The notes below the pieces were generated by a model. That model did not search any database and was not told the origin of the DNA. It saw only the letters and a program-made list of their open reading frames with translations. This document shows, piece after piece, positions 51,052 to 59,499 of a stretch of 64,000 nucleotides of DNA (its first letter is position 1; the number at the start of each line of letters is the position of its first letter). Origin of the DNA: Verrucosispora sp. NA02020. Lineage in GTDB: Bacteria; Actinomycetota; Actinomycetes; Mycobacteriales; Micromonosporaceae. Both the position numbers and the translations under genes were made by a program. The DNA lies in NCBI RefSeq assembly GCF_013364215.1, contig NZ_CP054923.1:6386001-6450000 (forward strand). The letters run 5' to 3'.

Positions 51052-52053
51052 CTAGCCGACGGTCACCGTGAACTCGGCGGTACGGACCTGCCCGCCGGTG
51101 GCGAAGTCCAGATAGAGGCGGTACCGCCCCGGCCCCGGCGCGGTCAGCCAGAACTGGATCGCACCGTCGACCAACTCCGTCTCGGGGTGCACGTGCAAGT
51201 ACCCGAGGTCGCCCTCGCGCAACGCGACGAGATGCCCGTACGCGCCGAGGTACCGCTCCAGCGCCGGGGCGGCGCCGTCCGCACCGGCGACCCGGAAACT
51301 CAACGGCACCGTCAGCCCGGGTTCGGGGCAGCCCTGGTATCCGACGGTCCACCCGTCGACCATGTCGGTGGTGGCCGGGGCGGGCAGGTCCCGGGGCTGG
51401 TACGTGCCGGGGGCGACCAGGTCCACGCCGAGCGTGGTGGCGGTCTGCCGGCCGTCGTCGGCGAGCGCGGTGAAGTCGGCGTACGCCCGCCACAGGCCGG
51501 GCTGCGCCAGGGTGAGCGGCACCGACCAGGTGCCGTCCGCCGCCATGGTCGGGTGCAGGTGCTGATAGCCGCTCAGGTCGCGACGCACCACGATGACGTG
51601 CATCGGCTTGTCGTGCACGACCGCGAACCGGGTGACCGCGCGGCGCTGCCCGTCCTCGACCCGGAACCGCAGCTCACCTTCGCGGCCGGCGGTGAACTCG
51701 ACCGACAGCGGGGCGAGCGTGTAGCCGTCCCGGCTGATCGCCAGCCCACCGGCTTCAGCGGCGGCCTCCTGGTCGGCGCCGTGCGAGTGCGCGCCGACGC
51801 CGGGTGCGTGACTGTGGTCGGCCAGCGCGCTGTCCCCCGCGCCGCCGAGTGCCGCTGCCGGACCACCGCCGTTGATCCGGCCGAGGCCGAAGCCGAGCAG
51901 CACGGCCAGCACCAACCCGCCGACCACCAGGGCCAGCCGCAGCGTGGCCCGGTCCGGCGTCGCGGGGACCGCGTCCGGGTCGCCGCCCGCCGCCGGCCGC
52001 TCGGCGACCCGCACCGACCCGAACGCGGGCGCGTCGGGTTCCTGGTCAGCCAT
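51052..52053 (-). CDS. Membrane-anchored protein with His-rich linker, unknown function
   Basis: This 333-residue protein has one membrane helix (LRLALVVGGLVLAVLLGFGLG, about residues 38-58) and then a linker with five histidines (DHSHAPGVGAHSHG) that could bind a metal. The extracellular part appears to have two related beta-sandwich halves: both contain a pattern like YxHLHP (GYQHLHPTM and GYLHVHPET) followed by a strand with W and a Pro-Gly turn. I do not recognise a named family. The repeated HLHP/HVHP motifs plus the His linker suggest copper or another metal. The ATG is at 52053. Confidence 0.75.
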   Translation of the reverse strand: MADQEPDAPAFGSVRVAERPAAGGDPDAVPATPDRATLRLALVVGGLVLAVLLGFGLGRINGGGPAAALGGAGDSALADHSHAPGVGAHSHGADQEAAAEAGGLAISRDGYTLAPLSVEFTAGREGELRFRVEDGQRRAVTRFAVVHDKPMHVIVVRRDLSGYQHLHPTMAADGTWSVPLTLAQPGLWRAYADFTALADDGRQTATTLGVDLVAPGTYQPRDLPAPATTDMVDGWTVGYQGCPEPGLTVPLSFRVAGADGAAPALERYLGAYGHLVALREGDLGYLHVHPETELVDGAIQFWLTAPGPGRYRLYLDFATGGQVRTAEFTVTVG

Positions 52054-52186
52054 GCGCCCACCGTACCGCCGGATGCTGCGGCGCCCCGGCGGGTACGCCC
52101 GGTCGTGGCTCCGGTCGCACCCGCGGACCGGTCCCGGTCTGGCCTGGCACGTGGGTGAGGGTGTCCGCCCGGCCGTGTGCCGAGCG

Positions 52187-54346
52187 TCAGCCGGCGACGG
52201 CGAGGGCCAGCGGCAGGACGTCGGGGGCACCGGCGCGGCGCAGTTCCCGCGCCGCCATCGTCATCGTCCAGCCCGAGTCGACCAGGTCGTCGACGAGCAG
52301 GACCGGGCCGTCCAGCCCGGTGAGGGCGTCGGCGAGCGGCTCGGGCAGGGTGAGGGCGCCGTGCAGGGTGCGTACCCGCTGGGCGCTGTTGCCACGCGGA
52401 CCGGCCGGCGGACCGGCCGAGACGACCCGGCCCAGCAGCGGCAGCCGCCCGACGGCGGCGATCCGCTCGGCCAGCGACCCGACCAGCACCGGATGGGTCC
52501 GTGAGTCGACCGCGACCACGCCCGCCGGGCGGCGGGGCCACGGGTCGTCGCCGTGCGCCCACGCCTTGAGCACCTCGATGACGGCGGCAGCCAGGTCGTC
52601 CGGCAGCGGGCCGTCCGGCGTGCCCGGCCCGACCAGGCCGCGCAGCCGGCCACCCCAGCCGAGGTCGGAGAGCCGGCCCACGGCCCGTCCGGAAAGGGCC
52701 TGCTCCGTCGGGGCGATGCGGCCCTTCAGCGGTACGCCGACCGCCTCCAACCCGGTCGGCCAGAGCTTCTTGGGCGCGAGCGGCACGCCGGGGCGACCCA
52801 GGAACGTCTGCGCGGTGGTCAGCGCGGCCGGTGACACCTCCGCCGTGAACAGCGGCGCGGCGCACCGGTCACAGCGCCCACAGTCGGCCGCCTCCGCGTC
52901 GTCCAGACAGTCCCGCAGGTAGCGCATCCGGCAGTCGGTCGTCGCGGCGTACCCGAGCATGGCCTGTTGCTCGTCGGCGCGGGCGGCGGCGACGCGCCGC
53001 AACCGGGGCTCGTCGTAGACCCAGGTTTCGCCGGTGGCGAGCCACCCACCGCGCACCCGGCGGACGGCGCCGTCCACGTCGAGCACCTTGAGCATCAGTT
53101 CCAGCCGGGCCCGGCGCAGGTCGACCAGGGGCTCCAGGGCCTGGGTGGAGAGCGGCCGGCCGGTGTGCAGCGCGGCCAGCACGGCGCGGACCTGGTCCTC
53201 GGGCGGGAAGGCGAGCGACGCGAAGTACCGCCAGATGGCCTGGTCCTCGACACCGGGCAGCAGCAGCACCTCGGCATGCTCGACCGCGCGGCCGGCACGG
53301 CCGACCTGCTGGTAGTAGGCGATCGGCGACGGGGGCGCGCCCAGGTGCACCACGAAGCCGAGGTCCGGCTTGTCGAAGCCCATGCCGAGCGCGCTGGTGG
53401 CGACCAACGCCTTGATCTTGTTGTCGAGCAGGTCCTGCTCGGCGGCGCGGCGGTCGGCGTCCTCGGCCTGCCCGGTGTACGCGGCCACCGTCCAGCCCCG
53501 CGACCGCAGGAACTCGGCGGTCTCGGTCGCCGACGCCACGGTCAACGTATAGATGATGCCGGAGCCGGGCAGCCGGTCCAGGTGGTCGGCGAGCCAGCCG
53601 AGCCGGTGCGCCGGGCTCGGCAGGTCGAGTACGCCCAGCCGCAGCGACTCCCGGTCCAGGCTGCCGCGCAGCACGAGGACGTCCGGTCGCTGCCGCCCCG
53701 ACGTGACCGCCTCGGTGCCGAGCTGCTCGGCCACGTCCCGCGTCACCCGCTCGTTGGCGGTGGCGGTGGTGGCCAGCACCGGCGTCTGCTCCGGCAGGTT
53801 GCCGAGGAAGGTCCGCAACCTCCGGTAGTCCGGCCGGAAGTCGTGCCCCCAGTCCGACACACAGTGCGCCTCGTCGACCACCAACAGGCCGGTGGTGGCG
53901 GCCAACCTCGGCAGTACGCCGTCCCGGAAGTCCGGATTGTTGAGCCGCTCCGGGCTGATCAGCAGCACGTCCACCGCACCGGCGTGGATCTCGCCGGTGA
54001 TCTCGTCCCACTCGTCGAGGTTGGCCGAGTTGATGGTGCGCGCCCGGATACCGGCCCGGGCCGCCGACTCGACCTGGTTACGCATCAACGCCAGCAGCGG
54101 CGACACGATCACGGTGGGCCCGGCCGGCTCCCGGCCGTCCACCTCCTGCCGCAGCAGCGCGGTGGCCACGAAGTAGACCGCCGACTTGCCCCAACCGGTG
54201 CGCTGCACGCAGAGCACCCGCCGTCGGTCGACCACCAACGCCTCGATCGCCCGCCACTGGTCCTCCCGGAGCCGGGCGTCCTCGCCCGCCAGCCGCCGCA
54301 GCACCGCCTCGGCCCGCTGCCGGATCGTCGTCCGTTCCTGGCTCAT
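52187..54346 (-). CDS. RecQ-family DNA helicase fused to a phosphoribosyltransferase domain
   Basis: This 719-residue protein has a complete RecQ helicase core: motif [10 protein letters not shown] (48-56), DEAH (158-161), the aromatic-rich loop CVSDWGHDF, and QVGRAGR in motif VI. A zinc-binding region follows (DCGRCDRC). The last 170 residues resemble a type I phosphoribosyltransferase, with the PRPP loop [12 protein letters not shown] near 682-693. There is no HRDC domain. It should unwind DNA 3' to 5'; the role of the C-terminal domain is unknown. The upstream region contains a 71-bp inverted repeat. Confidence 0.93.
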   Translation of the reverse strand: MSQERTTIRQRAEAVLRRLAGEDARLREDQWRAIEALVVDRRRVLCVQRTGWGKSAVYFVATALLRQEVDGREPAGPTVIVSPLLALMRNQVESAARAGIRARTINSANLDEWDEITGEIHAGAVDVLLISPERLNNPDFRDGVLPRLAATTGLLVVDEAHCVSDWGHDFRPDYRRLRTFLGNLPEQTPVLATTATANERVTRDVAEQLGTEAVTSGRQRPDVLVLRGSLDRESLRLGVLDLPSPAHRLGWLADHLDRLPGSGIIYTLTVASATETAEFLRSRGWTVAAYTGQAEDADRRAAEQDLLDNKIKALVATSALGMGFDKPDLGFVVHLGAPPSPIAYYQQVGRAGRAVEHAEVLLLPGVEDQAIWRYFASLAFPPEDQVRAVLAALHTGRPLSTQALEPLVDLRRARLELMLKVLDVDGAVRRVRGGWLATGETWVYDEPRLRRVAAARADEQQAMLGYAATTDCRMRYLRDCLDDAEAADCGRCDRCAAPLFTAEVSPAALTTAQTFLGRPGVPLAPKKLWPTGLEAVGVPLKGRIAPTEQALSGRAVGRLSDLGWGGRLRGLVGPGTPDGPLPDDLAAAVIEVLKAWAHGDDPWPRRPAGVVAVDSRTHPVLVGSLAERIAAVGRLPLLGRVVSAGPPAGPRGNSAQRVRTLHGALTLPEPLADALTGLDGPVLLVDDLVDSGWTMTMAARELRRAGAPDVLPLALAVAG

Positions 54347-54475
54347 CCGGCCTTTCTACCAGCACCGTCGGACGACCGGCCCGTCACGGCGTGCGCTCAG
54401 CGCGCTCGGCGGGCTCGGCTGCCAGGCGGGCGGCAGGGTGCCCTGCTGCGGTCGGTCCGGTGTTGTCCCCGGCGT

Positions 54476-54546
54476 CCTTTGCTCTGCTTCAACTGGCGCA
54501 ACAGAATCCGGGCGTGTTCGGTGCGTGGGGTGAAGCAGAGCAAAGG
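54476..54546. repeat. 71-bp inverted repeat upstream of recQ
   Basis: Arms 54476-54491 and 54531-54546 are perfectly complementary over 16 bases (CCTTTGCTCTGCTTCA against its inverse), with a 39-base spacer. It lies in the 349-base gap between recQ and the divergent lipoprotein gene, about 130 bases from recQ. The shape is that of a small mobile palindrome; only one copy is in this window. Confidence 0.85.
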
Positions 54547-54695
54547 GCGCACGGTGAGGTGACCGACGGCCCACGAGAGGCGCGGCGGACCGGCGGTGAT
54601 GTGGGGGTGGGTGGGTGGCCGTACGACGTGGTGGCGGGACGCGGCAGCGGGGCGTCTGGCATACGATTCCGTTCGATCCGCGGAAGAGAGACGAG

Positions 54696-55484
54696 ATGAC
54701 TCAGCGAACCGGTACCACCGCCACGACCCGGCGCTTCGCGGTCGCGACGATCGCCCTGCTGGCCGCGACCCTGGTGGCCGGCTGCGACGACAAGGACGCC
54801 CCGGAGGCGGCCCCGCCACCGCCGGACCCCAAGCAGGAACTGCTGGACGCGGTACCCGGCGACCAGGACCCGGCGTTCCGTTTCACCACCTCCGGCGACG
54901 TGTCCGGAGTGGTCGACCCGGCGAACCGGGGCATGGACATCGACACGGTCACCAAGGACAAGGACTTCACCCTGGAGATGTCCTTCCGGATGATCGAGTC
55001 ACGCACCTGGATGAAGGTCAACTTCAAGGGCGACAAGAACATCCAGAAGCTGATGAAGCTGCCCACCACGTGGATGGAACTGGACCCGACGAAGGTCGAC
55101 GGGCCGGACTCCCTGCCCACCTACGAGGGCACCGACCCCGGCAACGCCGAGGTGATCATCCAGGCGGCCAGCGACGTCCAGGCCGGTGAGGGCGGGACGT
55201 ACACCGGCACGGTCGACCTCTCCGCCCAGCCGGACCTGGCGGACGCCCTGGAGGGCGTGGCCAAGCTCAGCGACGCCATCACGCAGATCCCGCTCACCGC
55301 CGTGGTGGGGGCGGACGGCAACCTCACCTCGCTCACCCTGGCGATCCCGGCCGACGGGGAGCAGAAGGCGTCGGAGTACGTGGTCGAGTACTTCGACTTC
55401 GGCAGCGCCCCCGCGATCGTCGCGTTCACCGAGGACGAGGCAGAGAAGGCGCCCACGGCGGCGTACGACCTGCTCAACGGCTGA
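54696..55484 (+). CDS. LppX/LprAFG-like lipoprotein
   Basis: This 262-residue protein has a lipoprotein signal with the lipobox LVAGC (Cys30). The mature part resembles the LppX/LprG family, which in mycobacteria carries lipids across the cell envelope in a half-barrel pocket: STPT-like DxxFTLEMSFRM strands, WMELDP, and the C-terminal YVVEYFDFGSAPAI, the usual end of the family. I chose the ATG at 54696. Lipid binding is inferred from the family. A hairpin terminator follows. Confidence 0.82.
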   Translation: MTQRTGTTATTRRFAVATIALLAATLVAGCDDKDAPEAAPPPPDPKQELLDAVPGDQDPAFRFTTSGDVSGVVDPANRGMDIDTVTKDKDFTLEMSFRMIESRTWMKVNFKGDKNIQKLMKLPTTWMELDPTKVDGPDSLPTYEGTDPGNAEVIIQAASDVQAGEGGTYTGTVDLSAQPDLADALEGVAKLSDAITQIPLTAVVGADGNLTSLTLAIPADGEQKASEYVVEYFDFGSAPAIVAFTEDEAEKAPTAAYDLLNG

Positions 55485-55489
55485 TCGGT

Positions 55490-55519
55490 CAGGGGCGGCA
55501 CGGCGACGGGCCGCCCCTG
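55490..55519 (+). terminator. Hairpin after the LppX-like gene
   Basis: Arms 55490-55499 and 55510-55519 pair perfectly over ten bases with a ten-base loop, starting five bases after the stop codon. No gene was found between here and trkH at 55758. Confidence 0.65.
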
Positions 55520-55757
55520 CCGCCGTACCCTCCCGCTTGTCCCCGGCCAGGCGACGTCAGGTGCGGGACAGGTGACACGGCCCGTCGTGGTCGGCCGCGA
55601 TTCCCTCGCCACAACTCCATGATCGGCGCGAGGGGCGAGGACAGCGGCCACTGCCGCACGGTGGCCGGTGGCTGGTGGCTGGGGCGCCTGACGGTCGGTG
55701 GAGGCTCGGGATCTCGATTCCCGCACCCCGAACCGGACGGAATCGGAAGATTGTCTG

Positions 55758-57092
55758 GTGCGCCGGTTCCTTCGTCACCCCGTGCGGCTGGTACCGGTCG
55801 GCTTCCTCGTGACGATCCTGCTCGGCGCCGGCCTGCTGATGCTGGAGCCGATGACCATCCAGCACCAGCACCCGCCGTTTCCGGTCGCGCTGTTCACCGC
55901 CACCTCGGCGGTCTCGGTCACCGGGCTGGCCATCACCGACACGCCGAACTACTGGTCCGAGACCGGGCTCGTGGTGATCACGGTGCTGACCCAGGTCGGC
56001 GGACTCGGCATCCTGACGCTCGCCGCACTGGTGGTCCTGACCGTGTCCCGGCGGCTCGGTCTGCACAACCGGATGCTGGTCCAGGCCGAGACCCTGGAGT
56101 ACGGACTGGGTGACGTACGCCGGCTGCTGATGCGCATCGGGACCACGGTGCTGGTCTGCGAGGTGGTGATGACGGTCGTGCTCACCGCCCGGCTCTGGCT
56201 CGGCTACGAGTATCCCCTGCGGCGAGCGCTCTGGTCGGCGTCCTTCCACTCGATCCAGGCGTTCAACAACTCCGGCTTCTCGCTCTACTCCGACGGGCTG
56301 CTGGCCTTCGCCCGGGACCCCTGGGTGACCCTGCCGCTGGCTCTCGGTTCGATCGTCGGCGGGCTGGGGTTCCCGGCGCTGTTCGAGGCGGTCCGCCAGT
56401 GGCGGCGGCCGGTGCGCTGGTCGGTGGCCACCAAGCTGACCATCTGGGGCAGCGTCGTGCTGGTGGCCGTCGGGTTCGTGATCCTGCTGGCCAGCGAGTG
56501 GTCCAACCCCTGGACCATCGGCCAGTACGACGTTCCGGGCAAGGTGAACGCCGCGTTCACCCAGATCACGTTCTCCCGCACCGGCGGCTTCGAGGTGATG
56601 CCGATCGACCGGTTGCGGGAGGAGAGCTACCCGCTGCTGATCGCGTTGATGTTCGTCGGCGGCGGCAGCGCCAGCACCGCCGGTGGCATCAAGGTGTCCA
56701 CGTTCTTCCTGCTCGCCTTCATCATGTGGGCGGAGATCCGGGGCGAGCCGGACGTCACGGTCGGGCACCGGCGCATCGCCACGTCGAGCCAGCGGCAGGC
56801 GTTGACCGTCACCCTGCTCAGCGTCGCGATGGTGGCCGCCGGCACCAGCGTGTTGATCCTGCTCACCGACGGGTTACCGCTCACCAGCACGCTGTTCGAG
56901 ATCACCTCGGCGTTCAGCACCACCGGGCTCACGGTCGGGCTGACGTCGTCGTTGGAGGACGGGGGCGTGTTCCTGCTGACCGTCCTGATGTACATCGGCC
57001 GGGTGGGTCCGCTCACCCTCGGCTCGGCGATCGCCCTGAACACCCGTCGCCGTCTCTACCGCTACCCGGAGGAGCAACCCATTGTCGGCTAG
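55758..57092 (+). CDS. TrkH/KtrB-type potassium uptake protein
   Basis: This 444-residue protein is the membrane pore of a Trk/Ktr potassium system. Its four pore loops carry the selectivity glycines in SVTGLA, NNSGFS, RTGGFE and STTGLT, and VGGGSASTAGGIK follows the third. Its size fits KtrB more than TrkH. I chose the GTG at 55758 after GGAAGA, because the open frame above it lacks hydrophobic sequence. Its stop overlaps the start of the TrkA gene by 11 bases, so the two subunits are made together. Confidence 0.95.
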   Translation: MRRFLRHPVRLVPVGFLVTILLGAGLLMLEPMTIQHQHPPFPVALFTATSAVSVTGLAITDTPNYWSETGLVVITVLTQVGGLGILTLAALVVLTVSRRLGLHNRMLVQAETLEYGLGDVRRLLMRIGTTVLVCEVVMTVVLTARLWLGYEYPLRRALWSASFHSIQAFNNSGFSLYSDGLLAFARDPWVTLPLALGSIVGGLGFPALFEAVRQWRRPVRWSVATKLTIWGSVVLVAVGFVILLASEWSNPWTIGQYDVPGKVNAAFTQITFSRTGGFEVMPIDRLREESYPLLIALMFVGGGSASTAGGIKVSTFFLLAFIMWAEIRGEPDVTVGHRRIATSSQRQALTVTLLSVAMVAAGTSVLILLTDGLPLTSTLFEITSAFSTTGLTVGLTSSLEDGGVFLLTVLMYIGRVGPLTLGSAIALNTRRRLYRYPEEQPIVG

Positions 57093-57753
57093 AAGATCCG
57101 ACGACGAGACCATCGCCGTGATCGGGCTGGGCCGTTTCGGCTGTCACCTGGCCGAGTCGCTCAGCGCCCTCGGGCACGACGTGCTGGCCATCGACCGCAA
57201 CGCCCAGCAGGTGCAGAAGTGGTCGGCCCAGCTCGACGAGGTGGCCCAGGCCGACTCCACCGACGAGGACGCGCTGCGCCAGCTCGGCGTCGCCGACCTG
57301 CAACGCGTGGTGGTGGCCATCGGCGCCTCGGTGCAGGCCAGTGTGTTGACCGTGCTGGCTCTGGTCGAGCTCGGCGTACCGCAGATCTGGGCGCGGGCCA
57401 CCTCCGCGCAGCACGCGAAGATCCTCTCCTCGGTCGGCGCGCAGCACGTGATCTTCCCCGAGGCGGAGACCGGCGAGCGGCTGGCCCACCTGATCGTCAG
57501 CCGGATGCTCGACTTCGTGGAGTTCGACGACGCGTTCGCCATCGCCAAGCTCCGCGTACCGGAGTCGCTGGTGGGACAGGCGATCAGCGAGGTACGGCTG
57601 CTGGACCGCTACGGCGTACGCGTGATCGGTATCAAGCCGCCCGGGGAGAGCCGCTTCCGCTACGTCTCCGACGGGCTGGAACTGGTCCGGGACAGCACGC
57701 TCATCGTCGAGGGGACCATCGAGCACGTACAGCGGTTCTCCCTGGTCACCTGA
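57082..57753 (+). CDS. TrkA/KtrA-type potassium channel regulator
   Basis: This 223-residue protein is the cytoplasmic gating subunit of the potassium system. The N-terminal RCK Rossmann domain shows VIGLGRFGCHLAESL (13-27) and the acidic residue at the end of strand two (AIDRNAQ), typical of NAD(H)/ATP binding; a TrkA_C domain follows from about residue 140. It starts at a TTG (57082) inside the end of the trkH gene, nine bases after GGAGG. It is convergent with the kinase gene, eight bases apart. Confidence 0.94.
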   Translation: MSARRSDDETIAVIGLGRFGCHLAESLSALGHDVLAIDRNAQQVQKWSAQLDEVAQADSTDEDALRQLGVADLQRVVVAIGASVQASVLTVLALVELGVPQIWARATSAQHAKILSSVGAQHVIFPEAETGERLAHLIVSRMLDFVEFDDAFAIAKLRVPESLVGQAISEVRLLDRYGVRVIGIKPPGESRFRYVSDGLELVRDSTLIVEGTIEHVQRFSLVT

Positions 57754-57761
57754 GGTCGGTG

Positions 57762-59429
57762 TCACCCCTTGCCGGGCTTGCCCTTCTTCGGCTTGTCCTT
57801 GCCGGGTTGCTTGTCCTTGCCCGCCTTCTCCTTACCGGGCTTCTCCTTGCCGGGCTTGGTCTTCGTGCCGGCCGGCTTCTTCTCCGCCCCGCCCTTGGCC
57901 CTGGTGCCGCCGGAGCCGCCCGAACCGGCCTTCGACGTCGTGGTGGTGGCCTTCACCGGCTTACCGGCTGCCGGGGCGCTCCCGGCGACCCCGGAGACCT
58001 GCACCCCGCACCGCGCGTCGCCGACCCGGAACTCCACCGGCAGCGGGTTCGGTCCGGTGTACCGGCCGGTCAGGCTCATCTTCTCGGTGGCTCCCGGCGC
58101 CAACGTCGGCTTCCCCGACGCCGGTTGCACGGCGACCGATCGGCCCTGCTGGCGGGCCTGCGCCGGGCTCGCCTTGGTCACCTTCTGCTTCCCGGGGAAG
58201 GTGAAACTCATCGTCCAGTCGCGCAGTTCCCGCTCGCCGGAGTTGGTCAGGCTCAGCTCGGCGGTGAACTCGGTGCCCGAGTCCGTCCGCAACGCGTAGC
58301 TGACCTGGCAGGGGACCGTCTCCTCGACGCCCATCCGGGCCTGGGTGAGCTGATCGATGCCGCCACTGGCCGGGCTGCGCGAGGTCATCGTCCAGACCAT
58401 CGCCGTGACGCCGATCAACGCGGTGGCGGCCACCGCCGCCTCGATCCGGCGGCGGCGGGTCGTGGCACGGCGGGTCCGCTGGCCGGCGAAGGGCAGCGCG
58501 TCGGTCGCGGCGGACCAGGGCAGAATCGTGGTGCCGACGCTGGCCAGCATCATCGGCGCGGGGGCCCGTTCGTCCTCGGCCCGCGCGGTCACCTTGCCGA
58601 CCGCCTCGGCGAGGCACCGGGCCAGTTCGGCGGTACGCGGCCGGTCCTCCGGGCACTTCGCCAGGCAGCGGTGCACCAGCGCGGCGACGCCGTCGGGCAG
58701 CCCCGGCACGTCCGGCATCGGCTCGGGTTCGCGGTACAGGTGCGCCCGCAGCATCTGCGTGGTGGTGTTCGCCTCCCAGGGCAGCCGCCCGGTGAGCATC
58801 CGGTAGAGCAGCAGGCCGACCGCGTACACGTCGGTGGCCGGGCTGACCTGGCCGTTGTCGAGCCGTTCCGGGGCGAGGTAGGCGGGGGTGCCGAGCAGTG
58901 TGCCGTCCGGCCCCTTCTCGCTCTCCCCGACCAGCGCCGAGATGCCGAAGTCGACGACCTTGACGCCGGTCGGGGTCAGCATCACGTTGCCGGGCGTGAC
59001 GTCCCGGTGCACCACACCCCGGGCGTGCGCGGTGGCCAGTGCGGAGGCCACCTCCGCCGCCACCGTCACCGCCTCCCGCCACGGCAGCCGGGCGTCGCGG
59101 CGCAGTCGTGCGGTCAGCGGAGCGCCGTCGATGAGTTCCATCACCACGTACGGCACGGTCAGCCCGACCTGCTCGGACTCCCCGTAGTCGTACACGTTGG
59201 TGATGTTGGGGTGGCAGAGCCGGGCGGCGGCCTGTGCCTCGATCCGGATCCGGTGCCGGAACGCCCGGTCGCTGGCCAGCCGGGACGCGAGGACCTTGAC
59301 CGCCACCTGGCGGCCGAGCACCTCGTCGTAGCCGCGCCAGACCACCGACATCCCGCCGGTGCCGACCTGCTCGATCAGTCGGTACCGCTCACCGACCAGT
59401 TGCGTGCCCCTGCGTTGGCCACCACCCAT
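57762..59429 (-). CDS. Ser/Thr protein kinase with CBM2-like extracellular domain
   Basis: This 555-residue protein has a PknB-type kinase domain (residues 15-275) with Lys45, HRD (141-143), DFG (160-162) and GTPAYLAPE (180-188), all intact. A membrane helix spans about 330-347. Outside lies a domain of about 105 residues with paired Cys374/Cys474 and the pattern CQVSY...NSGERELRDWTMSFTFPG, which resembles carbohydrate-binding module family 2. A final 55-residue tail is made of KPGKEK-type repeats. The usual PASTA sensor is absent. It may sense a polysaccharide or wall surface; the ligand is inferred. Confidence 0.88.
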   Translation of the reverse strand: MGGGQRRGTQLVGERYRLIEQVGTGGMSVVWRGYDEVLGRQVAVKVLASRLASDRAFRHRIRIEAQAAARLCHPNITNVYDYGESEQVGLTVPYVVMELIDGAPLTARLRRDARLPWREAVTVAAEVASALATAHARGVVHRDVTPGNVMLTPTGVKVVDFGISALVGESEKGPDGTLLGTPAYLAPERLDNGQVSPATDVYAVGLLLYRMLTGRLPWEANTTTQMLRAHLYREPEPMPDVPGLPDGVAALVHRCLAKCPEDRPRTAELARCLAEAVGKVTARAEDERAPAPMMLASVGTTILPWSAATDALPFAGQRTRRATTRRRRIEAAVAATALIGVTAMVWTMTSRSPASGGIDQLTQARMGVEETVPCQVSYALRTDSGTEFTAELSLTNSGERELRDWTMSFTFPGKQKVTKASPAQARQQGRSVAVQPASGKPTLAPGATEKMSLTGRYTGPNPLPVEFRVGDARCGVQVSGVAGSAPAAGKPVKATTTTSKAGSGGSGGTRAKGGAEKKPAGTKTKPGKEKPGKEKAGKDKQPGKDKPKKGKPGKG

Positions 59430-59499
59430 GGTCGGCGTTGTTGCCCGACACGAACCCGCCTACACCTTTCTGGTCGGATTCGGTCAGGATCTCACCCGA

